From: Lyngbya sp. HA4199-MV5 | Lineage (GTDB): Bacteria > Cyanobacteriota > Cyanobacteriia > Leptolyngbyales > Leptolyngbyaceae | Direction of reading: 5' to 3' | Length of the DNA: 64,000 nt | NCBI GenBank assembly: GCA_019359375.1 | Contig: JAHHHL010000007.1 | Span: 62,001 to 126,000 of the forward strand | Shown here: positions 52,989 to 61,677 of the stretch, piece after piece | How the letters are laid out: every line of letters starts with the position of its first letter | Numbering within the stretch: the first letter of the stretch is position 1 | Program-made: the position numbers and the translations under genes | The notes under the pieces: generated by a model | Told to the model about the DNA's origin: nothing | Seen by the model: only the letters and a program-made list of their open reading frames with translations | Database searches by the model: none

Positions 52989-54212
52989 ATGGCAGTGGAG
53001 TTGGACAAGCACGATAGTAATTTGGCTCTCAGCAGGCTAATCGCCCGACAGCTTGCTGAGAGTTTTCAGCAGCGGTTGACGTTTGCCGAGTACATGGATT
53101 TAGCGTTGTACCATCCGCAGTACGGGTACTACGCAACAAATGCCGCCATGATTGGCGCACGCGGCGACTTTTTCACATCACCCCACTTGGGCGCAGACTT
53201 TGGTGAGTTGCTTGCCGAACAGTTTGTGCAGCTATGGGAAGTCATGCAGCGCCCAACCCCGTTTACGCTAGTTGAAATGGGAGCCGGACAGGGCTTGCTA
53301 GCGGTTGATATTCTGCGCTACATCCAGCGTCAGCATCCTGAGTTTTTGCGATCGCTCAAATACATCATCGTCGAGCGGGCGGCTGCGCTCATCGCCGAGC
53401 AACAACGGCACCTCAATGCCTCGGACATATCCCATGTGGCTCTACAGTGGTGCAGCCTGGATGACATCCCGCCTCACTCAGTCACGGGCTGTTTTTTTTC
53501 CAATGAGTTGGTGGATGCTTTTCCAGTGCATCAAATAACGCTGGCATCGGGACGGCTACAAGAGCTTTATGTCACGCTTGTCGAGGGCGAGAATGATGTG
53601 GTGCAGTTTGAGGAGGTCAGTGGTGAACCGTCTACACCACAGCTAGCGGAGTATTTCGAGTTGGTTGGCATTCGACTGGATGCAGCGACTTACCCCGATC
53701 GCTATCGCAGCGAAGTCAACCTGGCGGCATTAGATTGGATACAGACTGTGGCAGGCCGCCTTCAGCGGGGCTACGTTTTGACAATCGATTACGGGTATAC
53801 GAGCGATCGCTACTACAGCCCTAACCGATCTCAGGGCACGTTGCAGTGTTATTACCAGCACACCCACCACTCCAACCCGTACATTCACGTTGGGCAGCAA
53901 GATATTACGGCGCATGTAGATTTCACTGCTTTTATGCGACAGGGGGAAGCCTCTGGCTTGAAGACGATCGGGTTCACCCAGCAAAGCCTTTTTTTAATGG
54001 CACTGGGATTGGGCGATCGCATCGTTGCGCTTAGCCAGTCCCCTGCCACCAACCCACAAGCGATTCAAACCCTGCTGCACCAGCGCAACGCTTTGCATCT
54101 GCTTATCAACCCAATGGGCTTAGGCAACTTTGGTGTGCTGGTGCAAGCCAAGGGACTTGCCAGTTCAGAAAGTGTCCATCCGCTTAAAGGGCTTAGCCTT
54201 TCAGCAAGTTAA
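52989..54212 (+). CDS. SAM-dependent methyltransferase, MidA/NDUFAF7 family
   Basis: About 407 residues from ATG 52989 (a GTG at 52980 is alternative). The family landmark FAEYMDLALYHPQYGYYAT is near residue 28, then RGDFFTSPHLGADFGELLAEQ, the SAM loop LVEMGAGQGLLAVDIL and CFFSNELVDAFPVHQI. In eukaryotes NDUFAF7 methylates an Arg of complex I. In cyanobacteria the target may be the homologous NDH-1 subunit, an inference. Length is normal. A MITE-rich gap follows. Confidence 0.92.
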   Translation: MAVELDKHDSNLALSRLIARQLAESFQQRLTFAEYMDLALYHPQYGYYATNAAMIGARGDFFTSPHLGADFGELLAEQFVQLWEVMQRPTPFTLVEMGAGQGLLAVDILRYIQRQHPEFLRSLKYIIVERAAALIAEQQRHLNASDISHVALQWCSLDDIPPHSVTGCFFSNELVDAFPVHQITLASGRLQELYVTLVEGENDVVQFEEVSGEPSTPQLAEYFELVGIRLDAATYPDRYRSEVNLAALDWIQTVAGRLQRGYVLTIDYGYTSDRYYSPNRSQGTLQCYYQHTHHSNPYIHVGQQDITAHVDFTAFMRQGEASGLKTIGFTQQSLFLMALGLGDRIVALSQSPATNPQAIQTLLHQRNALHLLINPMGLGNFGVLVQAKGLASSESVHPLKGLSLSAS

Positions 54213-54271
54213 GCTGCATAGCACGTTGAGCTGGTTAGCTTAAGCGAGTGAGAAAGGCTTGCAGTTGGAAC

Positions 54272-54358
54272 TACAGCAATTTTCAATCAAGTGAAGTATA
54301 GACCCATGCAGGGAGTCAAGGGAGTAAGGTGTGCCTCAGCGAATTGGAAAACGCTGTA
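54272..54358. mobile_element. MITE family 2, copy 2
   Basis: 87 bp from TACAGCAATTTTCAATCAAG to GAATTGGAAAACGCTGTA. An 8-bp shorter form of the copy at 17783-17877. Confidence 0.85.
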
Positions 54359-54398
54359 AATGAGCCAGTTGATCGAACCATAGCATTGCTGCTACCGC

Positions 54399-54527
54399 TA
54401 GGGGCTGTTATCAATTAATACTACACATTGCTTGCAGCAAGGGTTCCAGCCCCTAGCCTGGTGTGCTGGGACGGGCGTGACACTGCTGATATTGCAAGGT
54501 TTTGGAGCTAATTGATGACACGCCCTA
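54399..54527. mobile_element. MITE family 1, copy F (full length, inverted)
   Basis: 129 bp, TAGGGGCTGTTATCAATTA to TAATTGATGACACGCCCTA, with GGGTTCCAGCCCCTAGCCTGG inside. Same orientation as copy C. Confidence 0.9.
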
Positions 54528-54564
54528 AGGATTGCGGATTAAATAACATCGGCAAATGCAATCG

Positions 54565-54651
54565 TAAGGGCTTAGCCTAGCCTGATGTGCTGGGACGGGC
54601 GCGATGATGCCGATACCGCAAGCTTTTAGAGCTAATTGATGACGCGCCCTA
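54565..54651. mobile_element. MITE family 1, copy G (internally deleted, inverted)
   Basis: 87 bp; begins TAAGGGCTTAGCCTAGCCTG and ends TAATTGATGACGCGCCCTA. It lacks the left half of the full element. It lies 38 bp after copy F. Confidence 0.8.
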
Positions 54652-54672
54652 AGCCCCTACAGAATGATGTTT

Positions 54673-55929
54673 CTATTTACCCGATGCCGTGACCGCGCTT
54701 GGGCTGTTGTCCAAAACGTCAAGGCGCACTGGTGCCACACCCGCCTGGATTAATCCCAGTACACGAGCCGCTGCTGTAGACAAATCAATGACGCGATCGG
54801 CGGAGAAAGGTCCGCGATCATTAATTCGCACGACTACCGACTGCCCGTTAGCCACATTCGTCACACGCACCTGTGTCCCAAATGGCAATGTTCTATGGGC
54901 TGCGGTCATTGCGTTTTGATTGAATCGCTCACCACTGGCGCTGGGGTTTCCGTGAAACCCAGGACCATACCAGGAAGCCATGCCAACGAGCCTTTGCCGA
55001 ATGGCACCCACGGCAACCTGCGTCCAGCCATTGGGTTTGCCAGAGATGCTGGATAAGGGCGATGCATTGCCCAGTACCCGACGTAAACGATTGGTCGCTT
55101 GCAGGGCATCTTTCTCCAGGTTCCGGGTGGAATCTGGAAGCACGGTGTTTGCATCGACGACAGCAATAAGAGTTTTGTTGGCTTTGATGGCGTATCGCTC
55201 ACCGGTCGAAGCCGCTTTGTTAGCCTGAGCATTCCAGCTAACAGTAATGGCTTTGGCATCAACGCCTTCACGGTTCAGTTGATTAATTCTGGCTGCGATC
55301 GCGGCGGCTCTTAGAACAGGATCGCTTTGGGAAAGAGACGCATCTGCCTCAACGTTGCTTGTTGGTTGTGGCTGTGATGCAGATAGGGTGGAATCTGAAG
55401 CGCTGGCAACTTCAAGTGCTTTGGCGGCTGCAATCGCACTCCCTTCACTTGCAGAAAGCGTTTGCTGCATGCCCATCTTCACTTTCGTTGCAGATGCTTT
55501 GCTGGAACCAACAAAGGTCAGGATGGGAAGATTTCGCACATACAGCGTAGCGGCTTTGCGCCCTGCCAAATCATGCGCCTGGACTTTTGCGATCGCCTCT
55601 GTATTCGCAGTCGAGGCATTTTTAACTTGAGGTTGTTGCTCACCCAGCTTCACTACGGTGCGTGTGAGCTTCAAAGCTGGATCAGGCGTTTGGTTGGAGG
55701 CTGTTGCCTGGTTGCCTTGGGGGACAGTTTGTGTGGGCTGACTGTTGGGGTTGTTTGCTACGTCACCCTGAGTTGTGTCAGCGATGGGAGCCTGGTTTGA
55801 GGCTGGAACTGGGGTAGCCTCAGACACTTGTTTAGCAGCGTTGGCTGGAGTCGCGCTGCTAGACAGCGGCAGTCCAAGCGTCGTTATAAACAGGGTCGCA
55901 GTGAAACCACTAAGAACATTTAGATTCAT
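54673..55929 (-). CDS. rlpA: RlpA-like septal/peptidoglycan protein
   Basis: About 418 residues from Met at 55929 (MNLNVLSGFTATLFITTLGL), which gives a signal peptide cut near ATPANA. A long Ala/Thr/Gln-rich disordered region (about 25-290) precedes the double-psi beta-barrel domain (about 300-405): GMASWYGPGFHGNPSASGERFN, AAHRTLPFGTQVRVTN, NDRGPFSADRVIDLS. RlpA proteins bind or cleave denuded peptidoglycan glycans at septa; the active-site Asp in NDRGPF is kept. No SPOR domain is visible. Periplasmic. It lies alone, with a long upstream gap. Confidence 0.92.
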   Translation of the reverse strand: MNLNVLSGFTATLFITTLGLPLSSSATPANAAKQVSEATPVPASNQAPIADTTQGDVANNPNSQPTQTVPQGNQATASNQTPDPALKLTRTVVKLGEQQPQVKNASTANTEAIAKVQAHDLAGRKAATLYVRNLPILTFVGSSKASATKVKMGMQQTLSASEGSAIAAAKALEVASASDSTLSASQPQPTSNVEADASLSQSDPVLRAAAIAARINQLNREGVDAKAITVSWNAQANKAASTGERYAIKANKTLIAVVDANTVLPDSTRNLEKDALQATNRLRRVLGNASPLSSISGKPNGWTQVAVGAIRQRLVGMASWYGPGFHGNPSASGERFNQNAMTAAHRTLPFGTQVRVTNVANGQSVVVRINDRGPFSADRVIDLSTAAARVLGLIQAGVAPVRLDVLDNSPSAVTASGK

Positions 55930-56655
55930 ACATCCATGTGTGAAGGGCATATGTCAAAACGAGATTGGAACGAGTCAAAAATCTTCGCTTGACATCTCTC
56001 ATAACTCATAGTTTTTCCGCGTTTTTTCCCTATCTTAAGAACTGCAACAGACTATCACGAACTTTTTGCTTTGGGGATCAGGGATCTGACTGAGTTGGCT
56101 GAGGCGAGACTTAATTTTGTGGGTGCCTAAACCATGCAAAGCTAACGACAACAGACGTTTGAAGGACATTTTGCAGTCCTGGGTCATCTGATGCACTTTA
56201 TCAAAACTTCATGTTAACTTTACATATTTGTGACCTGGATCACCCTGTTGGAGGATGAGTTGCTGGTGAAAGAAGCGTTTATTTATCTGAGTTTGTTACA
56301 AATAGTTGACGAGGCAGGCGTGCTATTGAAGAAGCAACCGCTTGCTTGAGTGCGCAATCGCTACAAAGCGCGTGCCTGACATGCTTTTAGCCAGCTCCAG
56401 GGACAACTAAAAGATTAGGATTAAGAGAGCAATGCCCAACCGCGATCGCCCCTCCGTTTACAGTCACGGTAATTACGTATGGCTGTTGAAACAGAGGAAG
56501 TGATAGCCTGGGAAAGCGCTGCAAGGTGCGAGTGTTAAAAAGCTCTCTTTATATAAGGAGTGTTTAGCAGTTTTCACGGATGCTTGCTGTACGATTTCAC
56601 TGCACCAAAGCGCATCATTAGAGGTTTCTCGATCGCCCTTACTCCCTACTTTTCT
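55930..56655. other. Long divergent regulatory region
   Basis: About 725 bp between divergent rlpA and an alpha/beta hydrolase. A CRP-type site candidate is at 56229-56244. No MITE is present. No gene supported. Confidence 0.6.
56229..56244. promoter_or_regulatory. Candidate CRP-type (SyCRP1) operator
   Basis: TGTGACCTGGATCACC matches TGTGA-N6-TCACA at nine of ten fixed positions. It is in the region upstream of both rlpA and the hydrolase gene, but some 300-400 bp from either start, so its target is uncertain. Confidence 0.4.
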
Positions 56656-57531
56656 ATGACAGCGCTGTCTTCTGAATGGCAACATCATTTTGTTGAAACG
56701 AATCGCATTCGCCTGCACTGCGTCACACAGGGGGATGGTGAGCTTGTCCTGCTGCTGCACGGGTTTCCTGAGTTCTGGTATTCCTGGCGGTTTCAGATTC
56801 CTGCACTTGCCCGTCACTTTAAAGTGGTTGTGCCCGATCTGCGGGGCTATAACGAATCGGATAAACCTGCGAGTGGTTACGATTTAGACACCCTCAGCGC
56901 TGACATTCGAGGGTTGATCGACAGCCTGGGCTATGCGCGCGCACATATTGTGGGGCACGACTGGGGTGGCACGATCGCGTGGCATTTAGCACAAAAGTTT
57001 CCTCAGTACCTTAACCGTCTGGCGATTCTGAACGCCGCTCCCCCTCAACGGTTTCTGCAAGAAATGACGAGTAACCTCGATCAGTTTCGCCGCAGTTGGT
57101 ATGTGCTTGCCTTTCAGGTGCCTGGTATCCCAGAATGGTTGATTCAGCAAAATTTGAAAGAATTTGTTAGTAACTTATTGCAAGGGCAGGCAATTCGCAA
57201 AGGTGCCTTCTCTAAAGAAGAGACAAAACTGTATCAATCGGCATTAGAGAAGCCAGGCGCGTTGTCCGCCGCTCTCAACTACTATCGGCAGATGCTTTCA
57301 CCCTGGAGCTGGCTGAAGGAGCTTGGACGCACGCCCAATTTGGTAACGGCACCAACGCTGGTGCTGTGGGGTGAAGAAGATCCCCTGCTGAGCCAGAACA
57401 TGCTTAAAGAATTGGATCAGCTTGTTCGCGCTCCCTTTAAGCTCACGATGGTGCCCCACTGTGGACATTGGATTCAGCAAGAAGCGCCTCAAACCGTGAA
57501 TCGGGAACTGCTGGCGTTTTTGCGGCAGTAG
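56656..57531 (+). CDS. Alpha/beta hydrolase (epoxide hydrolase-like)
   Basis: A 291-residue hydrolase from ATG 56656 (MTALSSEWQHHFVETN). The oxyanion segment LLLHGFPEFWYSW, the nucleophile HDWGG (Asp near residue 100), the acid in WGEEDPLL and the His in HCGHWIQQEAP form the triad of the epoxide hydrolase/haloalkane dehalogenase group. The cap contains paired Tyr-like positions (YRQMLSPW). Cytoplasmic, with no signal peptide. Substrate unknown. Upstream codons in the same frame back to 56560 look non-native. Confidence 0.92.
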   Translation: MTALSSEWQHHFVETNRIRLHCVTQGDGELVLLLHGFPEFWYSWRFQIPALARHFKVVVPDLRGYNESDKPASGYDLDTLSADIRGLIDSLGYARAHIVGHDWGGTIAWHLAQKFPQYLNRLAILNAAPPQRFLQEMTSNLDQFRRSWYVLAFQVPGIPEWLIQQNLKEFVSNLLQGQAIRKGAFSKEETKLYQSALEKPGALSAALNYYRQMLSPWSWLKELGRTPNLVTAPTLVLWGEEDPLLSQNMLKELDQLVRAPFKLTMVPHCGHWIQQEAPQTVNRELLAFLRQ

Positions 57532-57608
57532 TAGAAAAAGATATTAAGGCAGCTTCCACAAAAGAAAGAATCTGGGTAAACTCTAAAAAATTCAGTCAAC
57601 ACCAGGTT

Positions 57609-58142
57609 ATGAACGATACGGGCGGAGACTCTACAACGCAACAGCTACTGACTGTGTTGGTTCAGTCTACGGCTGAACTGCATCAATCAATGGCTGAACT
57701 GAGTCAATCGACGGCTGAACTGCATCAGTCGAACAAGCAGCAGAATCACAAGATTGACTTACTGACGGATCAAATTGGGTATTTACAGCGGTTGTCACAT
57801 GGGTTAGCCACAGTGCGAGCATCTTGCTCGCGTCCGTGAGCGAGACGCTCACACTCTTTGGTGTGGCTTATTCAAACGAAAGTTGCCGTAAGTGAGGTGG
57901 TGACAACCGGGTTTGCCGAACTCAAGGAATTGGCGCAGCAGCAATCTGAAACGGCAAAACGGCAGGAGCAAAATATTACTCGACTCGCGGGAATTGTAGA
58001 GACCGACCTTAAAGAGTTAGCGCAACAGCAATCTGAAACGAAAGAGTTAGCACAACAGCAATCTGAAACAGCAAAACGGCAAGAACAGAATATTACTCGT
58101 TTGGTGGGGATTGTAGAGGCTTTGGTTCAACCTCGATCGTGA
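57609..58142 (+). pseudogene. Coiled-coil gene split by an inverted-repeat insertion
   Basis: From ATG 57609 (MNDTGGDSTTQQLLTVLVQ) the frame reads coiled-coil heptads such as TAELHQSMAELSQSTAELHQ, then HKIDLLTDQIGYLQRLSHG. It hits TGA at 57837-57839 inside an inverted-repeat element (57804-57870). The same frame resumes at 57858 and codes IQTKVAVSEVVTTGFAELKELAQQ and two repeats of [16 protein letters not shown], ending at 58142. A single in-frame stop inside the element therefore splits the gene. The two halves could also be translated separately. The end overlaps lipB by 50 bp in the opposite direction. Function unknown. Confidence 0.7.
57804..57870. mobile_element. 67-bp inverted-repeat element in the coiled-coil gene
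   Basis: Bounded by TTAGCCACA at the left and TGTGGCTTA at the right, with inner GTGCGAGCATCTTGCTCGC and GTGAGCGAGACGCTCAC, both inverted repeats. It resembles the GTGAGCATCTTGCTCAC-type dispersed palindromes of cyanobacteria. Confidence 0.78.
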
Positions 58143-58845
58143 ACTCTGGTAGCGGCTGTGCCACCAACGTAACCTGGAAGACCTCAGCAAAGGCGATCGC
58201 CACCTGCTCCCGCACCTCTTCAACCGTCACTCCTGGCACAAACTGCTCCAGGCTACCGACTGCTTTATCAGAAATCCCACAGGGCACGATGCGATCGAAC
58301 CCGCTGAGATCGGGGCAAATATTGAGCGCGAAGCCGTGCATGGTAATCCAGCGGCTCACCTTGATGCCGATCGCGGCAACTTTGCGATCGCCAAGCCATA
58401 CGCCTGTCAAGCCTGGTAGCCGTTCTCCCTGCAACCCATACACGGCTAAGACCTGGATGATGACTTCTTCTAGCTGACGTAAGTACCAGTGCAGATCTTT
58501 CTGATAGTACGCCAGGTTCAAAATGGGATAGCCGACTAACTGACCGGGGCAATGATAGGTGACTTCGCCGCCACGCTCAACTCGATGCAGTTCCCATTTG
58601 GTCTGGACAGGATCAAACTTAAGAAACTCAGGCTTTGCACCCTGTCCGAGTGTGTAAGTCGGCGGATGCTCCAACAAAAGCAGCACGTCATCAAGGTTAG
58701 GGTTATGGCGACGATCGTGAACGAGCGATTGCTGCCATGCCCAGGCTGTTGCATAGGGAACAATGCCTTTTTGATCAAGATGACACACACGATGGGTAGC
58801 GCGATCGTCATCTAGCGAAAGTTTGCGATCGATGCCTTGTATCAC
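58093..58845 (-). CDS. lipB: Octanoyl-[acyl-carrier-protein] transferase LipB
   Basis: A 250-residue enzyme that moves octanoyl groups from ACP to lipoyl domains. Motifs: [23 protein letters not shown], the [12 protein letters not shown] substrate loop, [24 protein letters not shown] with the catalytic Lys, and [11 protein letters not shown] with the catalytic Cys. A short N-terminal extension is possible. Cytoplasmic. It is monocistronic; the coiled-coil gene end overlaps its 3' end. Confidence 0.95.
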   Translation of the reverse strand: MIQGIDRKLSLDDDRATHRVCHLDQKGIVPYATAWAWQQSLVHDRRHNPNLDDVLLLLEHPPTYTLGQGAKPEFLKFDPVQTKWELHRVERGGEVTYHCPGQLVGYPILNLAYYQKDLHWYLRQLEEVIIQVLAVYGLQGERLPGLTGVWLGDRKVAAIGIKVSRWITMHGFALNICPDLSGFDRIVPCGISDKAVGSLEQFVPGVTVEEVREQVAIAFAEVFQVTLVAQPLPEFTIEVEPKPLQSPPNE

Positions 58846-59004
58846 TGGTTTAAACTCACGGAAAAATCAAGGGGGTTCTAACGCAACTTTGCCTTTTGTG
58901 AAGAGATTTCTAATCAAGAATTGTCAAGGCTTGCAAAACATTCTAACGGCTACTGTTGTGCAGAATACAAAGTGTTAGGGTGAGAGCATACACCCAATAG
59001 TTCA

Positions 59005-59012
59005 GGGGAGGA
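59005..59012 (+). promoter_or_regulatory. Strong Shine-Dalgarno of hpf
   Basis: GGGGAGGA, 9 bp upstream of the ATG at 59022; one of the best ribosome-binding sites in the window. It fixes the start. Confidence 0.8.
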
Positions 59013-59021
59013 AGCTCGTTT

Positions 59022-59705
59022 ATGAAGCTTGTTATCCAGGGCAAAAATATCGAGATTACTGATTCGTTGCGCGAGTACGTGACCAGCAAGATCGAAAAGG
59101 CGGTGAACCATTACCAACACCTAACGACTGAAGTGGATGTCCATTTGTCTGTTGCTAAGAATCCACGCATCAACTCCAAGCAGACGGCTGAGGTCACGAT
59201 TTATGTTAATGGTTCGATCGTCCGCGCTGAAGAAGGTAGCGAGAGCCTCTACGCCAGTATCGATTTAGTTGCCGATAAGATTTGCCGCCAGCTTCGTAAA
59301 TATAAGGAGAAACGTCACGCGCAAAGCCATGCTCCTGTGAAGACAGCGGAAGTGCTGAGCGAACAACCCGTAGCATCGGATTTGCTACAAGATCGATCGC
59401 CAGAGTTACCTGGTCAAGTTGTGCGAACGAAATATTTCGCCATGCCTCCCATGACAACGCAAGAAGCCTTGGAGCAGTTAGAACTGGTGGATCATGATTT
59501 CTATATGTTCATGAACAGCGAAACGGGTGAAATCAATGTCATCTATGAGCGGAATCACGGTGGCTATGGTGTGATTCAACCGCGCAAGGGAAATGGGCAT
59601 ACCAACGGCAAAAATGGGAAAAATGGGAAAACAGCCCATTACGAAGAGAACGGGAATGGTTATGCCCATCAAACTGTGCCCGTTGCGGAAGTGAGTCACG
59701 CCTAA
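59022..59705 (+). CDS. hpf: Ribosome hibernation-promoting factor, long form (LrtA)
   Basis: A 227-residue protein with the N-terminal HPF/YfiA domain (about 1-100; [20 protein letters not shown]) and the C-terminal long-HPF domain (about 130-185; [55 protein letters not shown]). Long HPF dimerises ribosomes in dark or starved cells. In cyanobacteria this is LrtA, the light-repressed transcript. The tail is Asn/Gly-rich and repetitive ([10 protein letters not shown]). Cytoplasmic. It is monocistronic; a 28-bp palindrome lies 50 bp after its stop. Confidence 0.96.
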   Translation: MKLVIQGKNIEITDSLREYVTSKIEKAVNHYQHLTTEVDVHLSVAKNPRINSKQTAEVTIYVNGSIVRAEEGSESLYASIDLVADKICRQLRKYKEKRHAQSHAPVKTAEVLSEQPVASDLLQDRSPELPGQVVRTKYFAMPPMTTQEALEQLELVDHDFYMFMNSETGEINVIYERNHGGYGVIQPRKGNGHTNGKNGKNGKTAHYEENGNGYAHQTVPVAEVSHA

Positions 59706-59754
59706 GCGATCGTCTGCGCTGATAGCCTAAACACCTGCGGGTATGTTCTGTTTT

Positions 59755-59782
59755 GTAGGGACGTTACATGTAACGTCCCTAC
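59755..59782. repeat. 28-bp perfect palindrome, copy 3
   Basis: GTAGGGACGTTACATGTAACGTCCCTAC, all 14 base pairs complementary. It lies 50 bp after hpf and 11 bp before the end of glxD, with a short TGTGTTTTG on its right. Confidence 0.9.
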
Positions 59783-59792
59783 TGTGTTTTGT

Positions 59793-61154
59793 TTACTGCC
59801 AACCGGGAATCCAGGGCGTACCAGCGAGAGGTAAACGCGCCATTGCAGCGGCTTCGACGGTAAGTGCTACCAGGTCTTCACGCTCCAGGTGATGGATGTT
59901 TTGCTTCCCACACGCACGGGCGATCGTGGTCAATTCCATATTCAGCGTTTGCAGGTAGTTCTTTACTCGTCGCGCACCCACTTCCGGTTCTAGCCGCTTT
60001 TCCAGGATGGGATCTTGAGTGGTGACACCGACAGGACATTTTCCCGTATGACAGTGATGGCAGTAACCAGGAGCGGTGTCGATCGCCGCATAATCCTCAA
60101 CCGCCGAATGGTGTTCGCCCCGTTGAATATAGGTTTCGCTGTTGCAGCCCAGGGCGATGAGAATGCCCTGTCCAATGGAAACGGCATCGGCACCCATTGC
60201 GATCGCTTTGGCTACGTCTGCACCTGTCCGAATCCCACCAGACACAATCAATTGCACGTTGCCTTTCATATCCAGATCTTCGAGGGCATCGACTGCCTGA
60301 CGCACGGCTGCCAGTGTGGGAATGCCCACATGTTCAATAAAGACCGATTGGGTTGCTGCCGTCCCGCCCTGCATGCCATCGACCACAATCACATCCGCAC
60401 CGGAATGCACCGCCAATTTCACATCATTAAACGTGCGTGAGGCTCCCACTTTCACATAAATGGGTTTTTCCCAATCGGTGAGTTCTCGCAGTTCCTGAAT
60501 TTTGATGGTGAGGTCATCGGGACCTGTCCAGTCGGGGTGACGGCAGGCAGAGCGTTGATCTACACCTTCCGGTAGGGTTCGCATTTCTGCCACGCGGGGA
60601 TTAATTTTTTGCCCCAGCAGCATTCCACCACCACCGGGTTTTGCGCCCTGACCAATGACAATTTCGATCGCATCTGCCTTTCGCACATCATCAGGATTAA
60701 ACCCATAGCGAGACGGCAAGCATTGATAGATCAGGGTCTTGGATGATTGCCGTTCTTCGGGTGTCATGCCGCCATCGCCTGTGGTGGTAGATGTGCCAAC
60801 AGCCGTTGCCGCCAGTCCCAGTGCTTCCTTCACGTTGGCAGACAGGGAGCCGAAACTCATGCCTGCGATCGTGATGGGAATCTCCAATTCGATGGGTTTT
60901 GTGGCGTACCGAGTCCCCAAGATGGTTTTGGTGGTGCATTTTTCCCGGTAGCCTTCCAGAGGATACCGCGAGAGGGATGATCCCAAAAACACCAGATCAT
61001 CAAAGTGAGGTAAACGTCGCTTGGCACCCAGCCCACGAATTTCATACAGACCGTGCGCCGCTGCATTTTGAATGTAGCTAATCATGCGGCTGTCGTAGCC
61101 CCACGATGCTTCGAGCGAAAGCGGTTGATGTGGTTGAGCGTCGTTCATGGTCAT
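59793..61154 (-). CDS. glxD: FMN-binding glutamate synthase-like subunit (GlxD/MgsC-like)
   Basis: A 453-residue protein homologous to the central FMN-binding part of glutamate synthase. It shows MSFGSLSANVKEALGLAA, GDGGMTPEE, GQGAKPGGGGMLLGQKI, KVGASRTFNDVKLAVHSGADVI, VDGMQGGTAATQ and a cluster site CHHCHTGKCPVG that binds a 3Fe-4S centre. With GlxB and GlxC on separate genes it likely makes the three-subunit N-methylglutamate synthase type enzyme. A toxin-antitoxin pair separates it from glxC. Cytoplasmic. The start has two Met codons (1 and 3). The exact amine acceptor is not fixed. Confidence 0.88.
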   Translation of the reverse strand: MTMNDAQPHQPLSLEASWGYDSRMISYIQNAAAHGLYEIRGLGAKRRLPHFDDLVFLGSSLSRYPLEGYREKCTTKTILGTRYATKPIELEIPITIAGMSFGSLSANVKEALGLAATAVGTSTTTGDGGMTPEERQSSKTLIYQCLPSRYGFNPDDVRKADAIEIVIGQGAKPGGGGMLLGQKINPRVAEMRTLPEGVDQRSACRHPDWTGPDDLTIKIQELRELTDWEKPIYVKVGASRTFNDVKLAVHSGADVIVVDGMQGGTAATQSVFIEHVGIPTLAAVRQAVDALEDLDMKGNVQLIVSGGIRTGADVAKAIAMGADAVSIGQGILIALGCNSETYIQRGEHHSAVEDYAAIDTAPGYCHHCHTGKCPVGVTTQDPILEKRLEPEVGARRVKNYLQTLNMELTTIARACGKQNIHHLEREDLVALTVEAAAMARLPLAGTPWIPGWQ

Positions 61155-61215
61155 AATTCGTGTGTGCTTTTATCTGGTTTATTGACACGACATACGTTGT
61201 CGGAATGATGCCATC

Positions 61216-61674
61216 TCAAAGAGAGTCTTTTAATAACATTGCTGGATGAATTGGGACAATTTCTTCACTCATATAGCGACCGAAATCAGCAGTATTCAGT
61301 GTCAGAATATGAGTGATGCGATTGACATTCATCACTGCAACGAGACGGGCATCGTGTACCTGAACACCAGAAACACTAAAGGTGACGACTAATCGCCGCC
61401 ATTCAGCGTAAATTTCTGGGACATCTGGCAGTACGGGAAAGAGTCGCTCGATGAGATGTAGGAGGCGATTAGCATCGGTAGGAGTAAGCCCAAGTCCATT
61501 TCGATCAGCGGGTCGCGTCACTACATTCCAGAATTCAGCACAATTTTGAGGCACGATCTGTAACGTGCAGTTTGCCTGTTTGAGTATTCGTATTGCCGTT
61601 CTTACTCTGGGGTGAAGGGGATGAGTGCGATCGGCGAACCGTAGCAAAATATTAGTATCCACAAGATAGTTCAC
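61216..61674 (-). CDS. PIN-domain toxin (VapC-like) within the glx cluster
   Basis: A 152-residue PIN-domain protein with D6 (YLVDTNILLRF), E47 (NCAEFWNV), D108 (QVHDARLVA) and D130 (NTADFGRY), the four acidic positions of the metal-binding RNase site. It starts 3 bp downstream of its antitoxin gene. It lies between glxC and glxD on the same strand, so it interrupts that cluster. Not closely similar to the PIN protein at 4261-4668. Confidence 0.9.
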   Translation of the reverse strand: MNYLVDTNILLRFADRTHPLHPRVRTAIRILKQANCTLQIVPQNCAEFWNVVTRPADRNGLGLTPTDANRLLHLIERLFPVLPDVPEIYAEWRRLVVTFSVSGVQVHDARLVAVMNVNRITHILTLNTADFGRYMSEEIVPIHPAMLLKDSL

Positions 61675-61677
61675 TGG

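Larger units (their letters stand above)
54213..54672. other. Intergenic nest of three mobile elements
   Basis: MITE family 2 copy 2 (54272-54358), MITE family 1 copies F (54399-54527) and G (54565-54651) lie in a row. GATTGCGGATTAAATAAC (54532) sits between F and G. No gene seen. Confidence 0.85.

Noticed and set aside
56473..56817. 114-codon minus-strand frame opposite the alpha/beta hydrolase start
   Set aside because: Covers the complement of a clear hydrolase N-terminus; no family resemblance.
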